Source: Alkalihalobacillus bogoriensis ATCC BAA-922 (GTDB taxonomy: Bacteria; Bacillota; Bacilli; Bacillales; Bacillaceae_F). From it: a stretch of 64,000 nucleotides of DNA. The position numbers and the translations under genes were made by a program. Positions 9,628 through 18,084 of the stretch are shown here, in pieces (within the stretch, counting starts at the first letter, position 1; each line of letters opens with the position of its first letter). The stretch lies in NCBI RefSeq assembly GCF_000621445.1, contig NZ_KK211281.1, positions 39,531-103,530 on the forward strand, given 5' to 3'. The notes beneath the pieces are model-generated. The model worked only from the letters and a program-made list of their open reading frames with translations, was not told the origin of the DNA and did not search any database.

Positions 9628-9670
9628 GAGTTTAGTAGCGTGTTAGTATGTGGATAAGTGCTGTGGATAA
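9571..9670. promoter_or_regulatory. Cluster of three perfect DnaA boxes upstream of rlmH
   Basis: The 9-mer TTATCCACA occurs at 9571-9579 on the plus strand and at 9649-9657 and 9662-9670 on the minus strand (read as TGTGGATAA). The first lies inside the CxxH/CxxC gene, the other two just before rlmH. I recall that B. subtilis has an intergenic DnaA-box cluster at the equivalent yydA locus, so this is probably a conserved DnaA-titrating or regulatory site, not the origin. Confidence 0.8.
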
Positions 9671-9694
9671 CAAAAAAAGAAGGGGAAAATGCTT

Positions 9695-10174
9695 GTGAAT
9701 ATCTCAATTATTACAGTCGGAAAGCTAAAGGAAAAATATTTAACACTAGGTATAAATGAATATAAAAAACGCCTGACTTCCTATGCAAAAGTAGAGATTA
9801 TAGAAGTTCCTGATGAAAAAGCCCCAGAACAATTAAGCGAATTAGAAATGGAACAAGTAAAAGTAAAGGAAGGCGAACGCATCCTAGCAAAAATCGCTGT
9901 GGATACACATGTCATCGCTCTTGCGATTGAAGGAAAAATGTATTCTTCAGAGCAACTAGCAACAGAAATGGACAAGTTAGCGACATACGGGAAAAGTAAA
10001 ATCGCGTTTGTCATTGGCGGTTCGCTAGGATTAAGTGATGCAGTGATGGCGCGTGCCAATGATACGATGTCGTTTTCAAAAATGACGTTTCCTCATCAGT
10101 TGATGCGGTTGCTGTTGCTAGAGCAAGTGTATCGGGGGTTTCGGATTAATCGGGGAGAACCGTACCACAAATAG
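9695..10174 (+). CDS. rlmH: RlmH, 23S rRNA (pseudouridine1915-N3)-methyltransferase
   Basis: A 159-residue SPOUT methyltransferase that modifies pseudouridine 1915 of helix 69 using S-adenosylmethionine. The SAM-binding knot is visible as [10 protein letters not shown], and the protein ends RGEPYHK, as in the family. I chose GTG 9695 ([12 protein letters not shown]) over ATG 9689 because GAAGGGG is correctly spaced to the GTG and the length becomes the standard 159. The last codons form the attachment site of the downstream island; the insertion keeps the gene intact, exactly as SCC elements do in staphylococci. Confidence 0.97.
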   Translation: MNISIITVGKLKEKYLTLGINEYKKRLTSYAKVEIIEVPDEKAPEQLSELEMEQVKVKEGERILAKIAVDTHVIALAIEGKMYSSEQLATEMDKLATYGKSKIAFVIGGSLGLSDAVMARANDTMSFSKMTFPHQLMRLLLLEQVYRGFRINRGEPYHK

Positions 10175-10190
10175 TGGTAAAGCGGAGGGT
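10157..10190 (+). repeat. Attachment site 1 (rlmH end of the SCC-like island)
   Basis: GAACCGTACCA at 10157-10167 is repeated at 27760 and 37225 in the same orientation. The following bases also resemble each other (CAAATAGTGGTAAAGC here, TAAGTGATGGTAAAGC at the far copy). The site covers the codons for EPYHK and the rlmH stop. Staphylococcal SCC attachment sites use the same place and a related sequence (GAAGCGTATCACAAATGA, from memory). Confidence 0.85.
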
Positions 10191-10300
10191 CGAGATAACA
10201 TTGGAAAATGAAATATTGAAAACCCTATTATAGTATTATGAATAAGTTTACTCAATGTTGTTAACAAAAGGTATATATTTTATTCTTAGTGCTTATTGAG

Positions 10301-10327
10301 AGACAGGTTAAATAACTTGTCTTTTTT
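10301..10327 (+). terminator. Terminator after rlmH
   Basis: GACAGGTT / AACTTGTC with a 4-base loop, followed by TTTTTT. It lies inside the island, 130 bp past the attachment site, and would end rlmH transcription before the germination operon. Confidence 0.85.
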
Positions 10328-10401
10328 GTTTTGCAATTAACAAAAGATTATTTGGTCAATCTTTGTAATAACATGTTTACTATAACCAACATAAATAATT
10401 A

Positions 10402-10432
10402 TGAATAACAATACCATAATTTTGTAATGCTA
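10402..10432 (+). promoter_or_regulatory. Possible sigma-G promoter of the germination operon
   Basis: TGAATA (10402-10407), 18 bp, then AATGCTA (10426-10432) resembles the forespore sigma-G pattern TGAATA / CATNMTA with one mismatch in the -10. GerA-family operons are normally transcribed by sigma-G. It lies 30 bp before the first ger gene. The match is by eye only. Confidence 0.35.
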
Positions 10433-10461
10433 ACTGTAAACTAACATTTTGAGAGGATATT

Positions 10462-11826
10462 ATGTACATAAATAAAAACTTGTCTGTACATGTCAAAGAT
10501 CGATTAGATTATTGTGATGACTTAGTAATTAGGACATTTCCAGAGTTGAAAATTGAGGTATTATATTTTGGTCATCTAGTAGGGGAAGAAGAGTTGAAAA
10601 ATAACATTTTACAACCTTTTTCAAATACAAATGATGAGGAAGTAAAAATTATATTAAGAAGAAAACAATATCAACAAGAAGAAGATATTAATTTAATGGT
10701 TAAGGGAGTACTTGAAGGAAAAGCATTAATAATATACCAAAATTCACTTGCGTATGCAGTAGATATTTATGTTCCTAAAACAAGAAGTGTTTCTCCAGCA
10801 GAAATTGAAACAGTAATTGTGGGATCCAAAGAAGCCTTTATAGAAGATATTGGAACTAACTTGTCTATGATTAGGAGAAGGATTAAATCAGACTGTTTAA
10901 AAGTTCTTAGTTATAACATAGGTACCATCACACAAACGAAAATGTATTTGTTATATATTGAGGGGATTACTTCTCCTATATTAGTTAAAGGATTGCAAGA
11001 AAAGATCAATAACATTGATACAAAAGGAGTTAATGACTTAAATCAAATTATACAGTATTTAGACAAGAAGCCGTTATCTGTTTTTCCGCAGTATTTTACG
11101 ACGGAGAGACCAGATGTCTCGACATCTAAGTTACTTGAGGGCAGAGTTCTTTGTTTAATGGATGGCAGTCCCTACTCATTATCAACCCCAACAAATTTCT
11201 TTGAATTCTTTCAATCGCCAGATGATTATAATCAACGGTGGTTACTTGGTACTTTATCTAGGTTATTAAGATTTGCTGCACTATTTATTACATTATTTGC
11301 TTCCTCTTTATATGTAGCAGTGTCAATGTTTCATTATGAGATTATCCCTGTTAAATTACTTCATGAGTTTATTCAATCAAGAAGTAAAGTACCATTTAAT
11401 CCAGTAATTGAGGCATTAATTATTGAAGGTATTATTGAATTGTTAAGAGAAGCAGGAGCAAGACTGCCTTCTAAAATTGGACAAACAATTGGCATAGTTG
11501 GGGGAATAGTAATTGGTACCGCGGCAGTAGAGGCTGGTTTTACAAGCAATGTTCTAATTATTGTAGTTTCTGTATCTGCCATATCATCTTTTGTAGTACC
11601 ACATATCATAATGACAGCATCTTTAAGAATTACTCGATTTTTCTTTATTATTCTTGCATCCATTTTGGGGTTTTTTGGGATCATTTTTGGATTTACTATT
11701 ATAATGATTCACCTCTGCAGGTTAAAGAATTTAGGGGAGTATTATTTAAAGCCTATATCCCCACTATCTTTGAAGGATATAAAAGATACCATCATTCGTG
11801 CTCCTTATCAGTTTTTTAAGAAATAG
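10462..11826 (+). CDS. GerA-type spore germination receptor subunit A
   Basis: A 454-residue A subunit of a germinant receptor (GerAA/GerKA family) of the spore inner membrane. The N-terminal soluble domain (about 1-245) contains KTRSVSPAEIETVIVGSKEAF, with the usual GerA-type SxxEPxxExxVxGxxxxF-like spacing. It is followed by about four hydrophobic segments (about 270-430) with the conserved stretch EALIIEGIIELLREAGARLP. Length is slightly below the usual 480-550. A GAGAGG ribosome binding site precedes the ATG. It is first in a three-gene operon and, unusually, the first cargo gene beyond the rlmH attachment site. The ligand cannot be predicted. Confidence 0.93.
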   Translation: MYINKNLSVHVKDRLDYCDDLVIRTFPELKIEVLYFGHLVGEEELKNNILQPFSNTNDEEVKIILRRKQYQQEEDINLMVKGVLEGKALIIYQNSLAYAVDIYVPKTRSVSPAEIETVIVGSKEAFIEDIGTNLSMIRRRIKSDCLKVLSYNIGTITQTKMYLLYIEGITSPILVKGLQEKINNIDTKGVNDLNQIIQYLDKKPLSVFPQYFTTERPDVSTSKLLEGRVLCLMDGSPYSLSTPTNFFEFFQSPDDYNQRWLLGTLSRLLRFAALFITLFASSLYVAVSMFHYEIIPVKLLHEFIQSRSKVPFNPVIEALIIEGIIELLREAGARLPSKIGQTIGIVGGIVIGTAAVEAGFTSNVLIIVVSVSAISSFVVPHIIMTASLRITRFFFIILASILGFFGIIFGFTIIMIHLCRLKNLGEYYLKPISPLSLKDIKDTIIRAPYQFFKK

Positions 11827-11845
11827 GTTAAGGAGGGAGCCTTAT

Positions 11846-12928
11846 ATGCAAACTGAAAAATTTAAACCGTTCTATCTCTTTTTTATTACTTATATGACTC
11901 AAACGGGTATAGTGCTCTTTATGTTACCTAACATGGTAGCCAATTATTTTGGATATAATGGTTGGTTAATGATTATACCCATTTCAGTTTTTGCTATGAT
12001 TCAAATTGGATTAATTGCTGGAATTTATTATTTTAATAAAGGAAGTTCAATTTTTCAAACAATCGAGACTTCTTTTTCAAAGGTGAATATTATTGCCAAA
12101 CCTTTGTATCTTTGTTTGAGTATATTTTGGTCCGTTCTTTCCATTACAGTTGCAAAACAATATGTACATGTTATGAAGTTTTTATACTTTCCACAAACAA
12201 ATATACAATGGTTTGTACTGTTAACATTAATTCTTACGTACTACCTTGTGACAAGTGGAATCGTAACAATTGCTCACGTCTCTACATTGTTTTTCTTCTT
12301 ATCAGCACCAATGATATTCCTTTTAATTTATTTTGTTCCCGATTTCTCTTTTTTGCAATTTTCTACCTTTGTTTTTAATGAACATAATGACTTTTATGGA
12401 GGCATGATAGAGTTATATACAGCATTTCTAGGGTTTGAAGTAACACTATTCATGTTTCCTTACATAAAAAAAGAGAAAAAGATTTTTAAGTACGTGTTTT
12501 TGGGGCACCTGTATACCACATTAATATATTTGAGTGTAACGATTTTTTGTTACGGGTTTAATAGTTTCCAACAATTAAATTATCAAGTTTATCCCGTAAT
12601 AAATTTATTGCAGTATATAGAATTTGACTTTATTGAACGATTGGACTCCGGATTTTTTATATTATTTTATTTGAAGTTAATAATTACTATAACGATGTAT
12701 ATATGGATTAGTTTAGTTACGTTTAAAAGAGTTGTTAAGTGGAGTGCTCAACGTAGTGCTTTTGTATTATTGGTAGTTGGATACTTAGTGACATTACCAT
12801 TTGTCACCAAAAATGAACTTACTTCTTTGTTATCTTTATTAGCAAAAGTTCAAATACTAATATCCATTTTCTTACCACTGTTAGTATTGACAATTATATT
12901 TTTAAAAAGAAGGAGAAAACATGTCTAG
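11846..12928 (+). CDS. GerB-type spore germination permease
   Basis: A 360-residue polytopic membrane protein with about ten hydrophobic helices, the amino-acid-permease-like B subunit (GerAB/GerKB family) thought to bind the germinant. The frame is open upstream into the previous gene (11798), but AAGGAGGGAG at about 11831 sets the start at 11846 (MQTEKFKPFYLFF). It follows the A subunit by 19 bp and overlaps the C subunit by 8 bp, so the three are co-translated. Confidence 0.93.
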   Translation: MQTEKFKPFYLFFITYMTQTGIVLFMLPNMVANYFGYNGWLMIIPISVFAMIQIGLIAGIYYFNKGSSIFQTIETSFSKVNIIAKPLYLCLSIFWSVLSITVAKQYVHVMKFLYFPQTNIQWFVLLTLILTYYLVTSGIVTIAHVSTLFFFLSAPMIFLLIYFVPDFSFLQFSTFVFNEHNDFYGGMIELYTAFLGFEVTLFMFPYIKKEKKIFKYVFLGHLYTTLIYLSVTIFCYGFNSFQQLNYQVYPVINLLQYIEFDFIERLDSGFFILFYLKLIITITMYIWISLVTFKRVVKWSAQRSAFVLLVVGYLVTLPFVTKNELTSLLSLLAKVQILISIFLPLLVLTIIFLKRRRKHV

Positions 12929-14003
12929 AATCTTACTAATTATTCTAATATTGTTGGTACTACCGGGGTGTAGGGACCAAAAAATTGTAGAAGAGTTAGG
13001 GTTTATTCATACAATAGGTTATGAGTTAATTGAAGAAGGAGAAAATTCAGGGAAACTTGAAGTGACAATATCTCTACCAGTAGCAGAAACCTTAAAACAA
13101 CAGACAATCACTACAGTGGTTGAAACTTCGAAGGAATCAAGAATATTTTTAAGTAAAAAAACAGATAAAAATTTAGTTTCCGGGCAAGTTCGAAGTATTT
13201 TAATTGGAGAGAAACTAGCAGAAAAGGGAGTATGGGATTTAATTGACACATTTTATCGAGACCCTGTTTTAAGACCTACAGTAAAACTGTCAATAGTAAA
13301 AAGCAATCCAAAACAATTATTATCAAAGGACTATCCAGAATATCAAATGGTTGACACTGTAATCGAAAATCTTCTAAAAAAAGAAGCAAGGTTAAATACA
13401 ATTCCTGAAATGGATATACATAAATTTGCAAAAGATTACCTAGACGATGCTATTGATCCTATTGCTCCTATTATTTTACAATCGGAAGACGGAATAATGT
13501 CGGACGGAATAGGGTTATTTAGTGGTGACCAGTTAAAAGCAACCATACCAGCCATACAAGCAAGAATCTTTTTTTTACTAACTGGAGAGTTTACAGAAGG
13601 TGATTTATTAATTAAAAACGAAGAAGAAAAAGTATTATTTAGTTTTTTAACGAATAAAAGAAGTATAGATGTTACACTAGGAGATCAAGAAGAAATAGAT
13701 GTGAAGTTGTCAATTGATTTTAAAGGCTTCTTACTGGAATACCAAGGAAATAAAGACATGACTAATGAAAAAGAAATAGAAGCATTAGAGAATTACATTC
13801 AAGAGAATATAGAAAATAAAATACGAGATATATTGGAAACTATGAAGGAACATCAAATAGATAACCTTGGTTTAGGAAAGTATATAAAACAAAAAATGGA
13901 TTATCAAGAATGGATAAACTTGAACTGGCCCAAGACAATTGACAGAGTGAATATTACACCTAGTGTTACCGTTAAAATAATTGATACTGGAATGGTTAAA
14001 TAA
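12921..14003 (+). CDS. GerC-type germination lipoprotein
   Basis: A 360-residue Ger(x)C-family lipoprotein, the third subunit of the germinant receptor. A signal peptide leads to a lipobox (LVLPGC, Cys about 16), so it would be lipidated and anchored to the outer face of the spore inner membrane. The conserved start of the mature domain (RDQKIVEELGFIHTIGYEL) and the C-terminal helical domain (about 240-355) are present. The length is normal, so the operon looks functional. Confidence 0.92.
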   Translation: MSRILLIILILLVLPGCRDQKIVEELGFIHTIGYELIEEGENSGKLEVTISLPVAETLKQQTITTVVETSKESRIFLSKKTDKNLVSGQVRSILIGEKLAEKGVWDLIDTFYRDPVLRPTVKLSIVKSNPKQLLSKDYPEYQMVDTVIENLLKKEARLNTIPEMDIHKFAKDYLDDAIDPIAPIILQSEDGIMSDGIGLFSGDQLKATIPAIQARIFFLLTGEFTEGDLLIKNEEEKVLFSFLTNKRSIDVTLGDQEEIDVKLSIDFKGFLLEYQGNKDMTNEKEIEALENYIQENIENKIRDILETMKEHQIDNLGLGKYIKQKMDYQEWINLNWPKTIDRVNITPSVTVKIIDTGMVK

Positions 14004-14080
14004 AAAAATTTGCTAAGTATTTATCATGGCTTGAATGAATAGTATTTAAGTACGACTTAGTTTATGCAAAGGAGGGCATC

Positions 14081-14512
14081 ATGGCTGTAATAAAGGCAAG
14101 TTATAATGATAAAAGACTTCTAGCAAGACTTATCCGTGCGGAAGCAGAAGGTGAAGGAGTGCAAGGAATGTTATTAGTCGCCAATGTTTGTGTAAATAGA
14201 GTACGAGTAAGGTGTTTAGATTTTGTTGATATTAATTCTGTAGAACGAATGGTTTGGCAGTCCCCAGGAGGATTTGAAGCAGTACAACATCCATACTTTT
14301 ATCAAAGGGCAAGAGAAAAAGAAATCAGATTAGCAGAACGAATAATTAATGGTGAAAGGCATCATCCAGCAGAACGAGCACTATGGTTTTTTAGACCGAA
14401 TGGCACTTGCCCTGCCCAGTGGTGGAATCAGTGGAACAGTGGCCGATATAAACTTCATTGCTTCTACTCACCTGTTGAATCCGAATGTCCAGATGTATAT
14501 AGGGTTTATTGA
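14081..14512 (+). CDS. cwlJ: CwlJ spore cortex-lytic enzyme
   Basis: A 143-residue Hydrolase_2 (SleB-like) protein. Length and sequence match CwlJ, including the active-site region LIRAEAEGEGVQGMLLVANV and the aromatic stretch ALWFFRPNGTCPAQWWNQW. CwlJ sits in the spore coat and degrades cortex peptidoglycan during germination, triggered by calcium dipicolinate; in Bacillus it needs GerQ, which is not in this window. It starts 77 bp after the receptor operon with its own AAGGAGGG and is followed by a strong terminator. Receptor and cortex hydrolase thus form one germination module. Confidence 0.93.
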   Translation: MAVIKASYNDKRLLARLIRAEAEGEGVQGMLLVANVCVNRVRVRCLDFVDINSVERMVWQSPGGFEAVQHPYFYQRAREKEIRLAERIINGERHHPAERALWFFRPNGTCPAQWWNQWNSGRYKLHCFYSPVESECPDVYRVY

Positions 14513-14550
14513 ATATAACAATAATCTCTAAGAAAATTGTAAAAAACTAT

Positions 14551-14590
14551 AAACAAAAGAAACTTAAGCTTGCTTAAGTTTCTTTTGTTT
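14551..14590. terminator. Bidirectional terminator after cwlJ
   Basis: A perfect 19-bp inverted repeat (AAACAAAAGAAACTTAAGC and its complement, 2-base loop) ends in a T-rich run. It separates the germination module from the trlF gene. Confidence 0.92.
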
Positions 14591-14707
14591 ATTTTTCTAC
14601 TCTTTGTGTAAATGAATTTTTTTATCAAGATGATATTATTAAATAAAATTTAAATTGATATATAATGGAAATTATAGATGTGAAAAATTGTAGAAGGAGG
14701 TTACTAA

Positions 14708-17326
14708 TTGAAGAATTTTGCTGAGTTTTACAAGTGTGCATTACAGGTTAACCCTTATAGTTATGTTGCCTATAGAGGTGGAGAGCACGAAATTAGCGAA
14801 GAAGAGTATAATCAATCAGTCCTAAATAATTGCTTATCAGAAGAAATTAAAGTAGTTGGCTTGGCAGACCACGGAAGTGTTCAAACTGCTGAAAAGTTGA
14901 GGGATTTGTTAACTGAAAATGGAATAACGGTGTTTCCCGGGTTTGAAATTGCAACAGCAGAGAAAATACATATAGTGTGTCAATTTTCAGAGGAGACAAC
15001 TCCTGATCAGTTAAACCGATATCTTGGTAGGCTAGGTTTAACTGATGTAGAAAATGGAGTGATGCCAAGCAATTTATCTTGCTTAGATATTGCTAAATTA
15101 ATTGAAGAAGAATTAGGTGGTTTTTGGTACGCAGCACATATCACTAGTGACAATGGAATATTAAAAATGGGTCAGATGAATCATATCTGGACTGATGAAA
15201 GACTAAAAGTAGCGCAAATACCTTATAGTTTAAATGAAGTAGATCCAAGATATATAAACATAATAAAAAATAAAGAACCAATGTACAAGAAAGAAACTCC
15301 TTTTGCGTTTGTAAATGCAAAGGATGTTTGTAGGCCTGAGGATTTATTAGAAAAAAATGCATATTGTTTAGTTAAAATGTCAGATTTGAATTTTACTTGT
15401 TTTAAAGAGGCTTTTCAAGACCCAACTGCTAGAGTTAAACTTTCATATGACCAAAATGAACGCTTTCATAGCAGTATAAATAAAATTGAGGTATTTGGAG
15501 GATATCTTGACGGCATGTCTGTTGATTTATCAAGGAATTTAAATACAACTATTGGTGGCCGGGGTACAGGGAAATCTACACTGTTAGAGTTGGTGAGATA
15601 TGCTTTAGACCTAGAACCAAAAAGTAATGAATCAAAAAGGTACTTTAATGAGTTAATTAAATCAAATCTAGGTTTAGATAATGGCAGAGTTGAATTGCAT
15701 GTTACGTCTTATCAACGGTATGGACAAGAATATAAAGTTATTAAAAGATACGGAGATCCAACAGTAGTAAAGAACATAGATGATTCCGTATCAAATCTAA
15801 CTGTAAAGGACATTCTGCCACATGTTGAGATTTATGGACAAAATGAAATAATTGAATTAGTCGCAAATGAAGAAGCCAAACTTAATATTCTAAATAGGTT
15901 TCTTCCTAATCAGGCAGATATTTTAAATGAAAAGGAAGAAATAATTAAGAAACTAAAACAAAATGCGATTAAATTAGTAGATAAAATAGAGAAAAAAGAT
16001 GAAATATCTACCAAAGTCTCAAAGTTACCTATTCTTGAGGAAAAAGTGAAATTTTTTAAAGAAGCAGGGATAGCAGATAAGTTAAGTACAATAGAACACC
16101 TTTCCACTGAAGAGGAGTATTTAAAAAAGTCGCTAGAGGTCATTGTCCAACATAATGTTCCATTTAATAAAGTAGATTTACCTTTTTCTGAGGAATTTTT
16201 AGGGAAAACCCCAAATTCTGCTAAATTTAAACTAATTGATGAAGTATTCACCAACTTCAATTTAAAACTTAATGAGTTAAAGGATGAGTACGAAAAACTT
16301 GTTAAAGAATCTGCCAGAAGTGTAGAAGAAATTAACTCTGGATGGACAGTTATAAAGCAAGAATCAGAGGGGGAAATACGAAATTCAATTAAATCTTTAG
16401 AGGGTTTAAATGGAAAAACTGGACAAGAAATTGCCTTAGAATATAAAGAAACAGTAGCAGAAATTGCTAAAATAAACCCAATTAAAAGTGAAACAAAGAA
16501 ATTAGAAGGAGAATTAGAAGAAATAATCTCCGAAAGAAGAACACTGATAGAGAAACTTAAGAAAGCACAAGATCATTCCTATGATTCTCTAAGAAAGGCA
16601 GTTAAAAAAATAAACAAAGGCAAACTAAGAGGTAAAGTACAGATTGAAATACATGCTGCCAAAAATAGAGATGAATTAATAGAGGTTTTATCTGACATTG
16701 AAGGTTTAGGTCCTAAAAGTTTAACTTGGGTAAGAGATAAAGACGAGTTTTCCTTATTTTCTTTTATAGGGCATTTGAATCAAGGTAGCGACAAACTAAT
16801 TGAAGAGTATAACTTAACAAGAGCAAAGTCAGAAATTTTAGCCAACATTCCGCTTGCCAAAAAATTAGAACTTGAATTAGTTCAATTATTAGATGTAATA
16901 GATGTCAAACTAAATACTGCTAGTCTGGAAAATGAACAAGAAAATTATAAATCACTCAGTAAACTTTCGAAAGGACAACAATGTACTGCTATTTTAAATA
17001 TATTAATGTTAGATAATAATGACCCTCTGATAATAGATCAGCCTGAAGATAATCTGGATAATTCCTATATTGCAAATAACTTTGTTGATGGTTTAAGGGA
17101 TTATAAGTTAAACAGACAATTTATTTTTGCAACACATAATGCCAATATACCTGTATTCGGTGACGCTGAATTAATAGTGGTTATGCAAGAAGTAGATAGG
17201 CATGGTTCAATTAAAGAAAATTGTATCGGTTCAGTTGATAATCCAAATGTTAAAACAGCGGTGGTAAATACATTAGAGGGTGGGAATATTGCTTTTAAAA
17301 TGAGAAAGGCAAAATATAATTTGTAG
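14708..17326 (+). CDS. TrlF-family PHP-ATPase (defence-type)
   Basis: An 872-residue cytoplasmic protein. The N-terminal domain (about 1-220) resembles PHP-type phosphoesterases (VVGLADHGS, FPGFEIAT, YAAHITSDNG). An SMC/ABC-like ATPase follows with Walker A GGRGTGKSTLLEL (about 280-292), a coiled-coil middle (about 400-690), a signature-like LSKGQQCTAIL, Walker B PLIIDQPEDNLDN and an H-loop FATHNAN. This order matches proteins called TrlF family AAA-like ATPases, which often occur in mobile and defence islands; a role as nucleotide-triggered nuclease is inference. It starts with TTG after AGAAGGAGG. A truncated second copy lies at 33.7-35.1 kb in unit B. Confidence 0.8.
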   Translation: MKNFAEFYKCALQVNPYSYVAYRGGEHEISEEEYNQSVLNNCLSEEIKVVGLADHGSVQTAEKLRDLLTENGITVFPGFEIATAEKIHIVCQFSEETTPDQLNRYLGRLGLTDVENGVMPSNLSCLDIAKLIEEELGGFWYAAHITSDNGILKMGQMNHIWTDERLKVAQIPYSLNEVDPRYINIIKNKEPMYKKETPFAFVNAKDVCRPEDLLEKNAYCLVKMSDLNFTCFKEAFQDPTARVKLSYDQNERFHSSINKIEVFGGYLDGMSVDLSRNLNTTIGGRGTGKSTLLELVRYALDLEPKSNESKRYFNELIKSNLGLDNGRVELHVTSYQRYGQEYKVIKRYGDPTVVKNIDDSVSNLTVKDILPHVEIYGQNEIIELVANEEAKLNILNRFLPNQADILNEKEEIIKKLKQNAIKLVDKIEKKDEISTKVSKLPILEEKVKFFKEAGIADKLSTIEHLSTEEEYLKKSLEVIVQHNVPFNKVDLPFSEEFLGKTPNSAKFKLIDEVFTNFNLKLNELKDEYEKLVKESARSVEEINSGWTVIKQESEGEIRNSIKSLEGLNGKTGQEIALEYKETVAEIAKINPIKSETKKLEGELEEIISERRTLIEKLKKAQDHSYDSLRKAVKKINKGKLRGKVQIEIHAAKNRDELIEVLSDIEGLGPKSLTWVRDKDEFSLFSFIGHLNQGSDKLIEEYNLTRAKSEILANIPLAKKLELELVQLLDVIDVKLNTASLENEQENYKSLSKLSKGQQCTAILNILMLDNNDPLIIDQPEDNLDNSYIANNFVDGLRDYKLNRQFIFATHNANIPVFGDAELIVVMQEVDRHGSIKENCIGSVDNPNVKTAVVNTLEGGNIAFKMRKAKYNL

Positions 17327-17675
17327 ATTTCGAGCCTAATATAATGTTCAAAAGCAAATGAACTTCGTATGTAATTATAATTTCAAGAAATTTCAAAAGA
17401 ATAACTCCCTTCCGCTTAATTTACGAGAAGAAATATGAAAAGTATTGGGCTTCTATCTAAGAAAAAAATAAAAAATTATCTTATTGGACCATTATACAAT
17501 TTATAGATGTAGGGAGAGTGTAAGCTAGCTTACACTCTCTTTGTTTCTGTAAAGTTCGTTAATTTTAAAAAAATCTTAAACAATCTTTTAATTGTTAAGA
17601 TTTTTTATGAAGAATTAGAAGGTGAGCGTCTATCTTTGTTTAATAGAAATGTAAAGTAAAAAGGAGGTGAGAGCA
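17327..17675. other. Intergenic region between trlF and the small ORF
   Basis: No credible gene. It contains one terminator (next entry) and then an AT-rich stretch that should hold the promoter for the replication genes. Confidence 0.5.
17514..17545. terminator. Perfect palindrome, probable terminator
   Basis: A perfect 26-bp palindrome at 17514-17539 (half-site GAGAGTGTAAGCT) is followed by TTTGTTT. It probably ends trlF transcription. Confidence 0.75.
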
Positions 17676-17960
17676 TTGCCAAAATATTATCCAAATTTTA
17701 AAACCGGAGAAGTAGTGGAAGCAAAAAAATTATGGGGAAAGAATAAAATTGATTTGTATAAGGAAGGGTATCTGGTTAATTTCTTTAAATCTAATCAATA
17801 TAATGGTCAAGAGTATTTCATATTAAGAAAAAAAGTGGGGGATTATTATCAATTTGAAAAGGTTAGCAGATATGGTACCACAAATAAATTACCTTTATTT
17901 CTAATTAAAGGTTGGACAATTGTTAAGGCTCCTGAAGGAGTTGAACTTAGAAGAGATTAA
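17676..17960 (+). CDS. Small basic protein upstream of the primase-helicase
   Basis: A 94-residue soluble, Lys- and Tyr-rich protein of no family I recognise (starts MPKYYPNFKTGEVVEAKK). The start is TTG 17676, 8 bp after GGAGG; an upstream GTG at 17667 overlaps the ribosome binding site. The sequence has the look of a small beta-rich (SH3/KOW-like) fold, a guess only. It lies 124 bp before the Cch-like gene. Confidence 0.7.
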   Translation: MPKYYPNFKTGEVVEAKKLWGKNKIDLYKEGYLVNFFKSNQYNGQEYFILRKKVGDYYQFEKVSRYGTTNKLPLFLIKGWTIVKAPEGVELRRD

Positions 17961-18084
17961 ACTACCAACATGCATGTATTTTTAAGCCATCTAACAGGTC
18001 TTCACAACACAATAAAAAGCATACATATAAAACACAATATACACTCCTAAACCCTGTGTAATGAGGAAAGGGGAGTGATGTAAT

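Noticed and set aside
9571-9670. DnaA-box cluster as the chromosomal origin
   Set aside because: Neither dnaA nor dnaN nor an AT-rich unwinding element is present, and the cluster is in the rlmH context.
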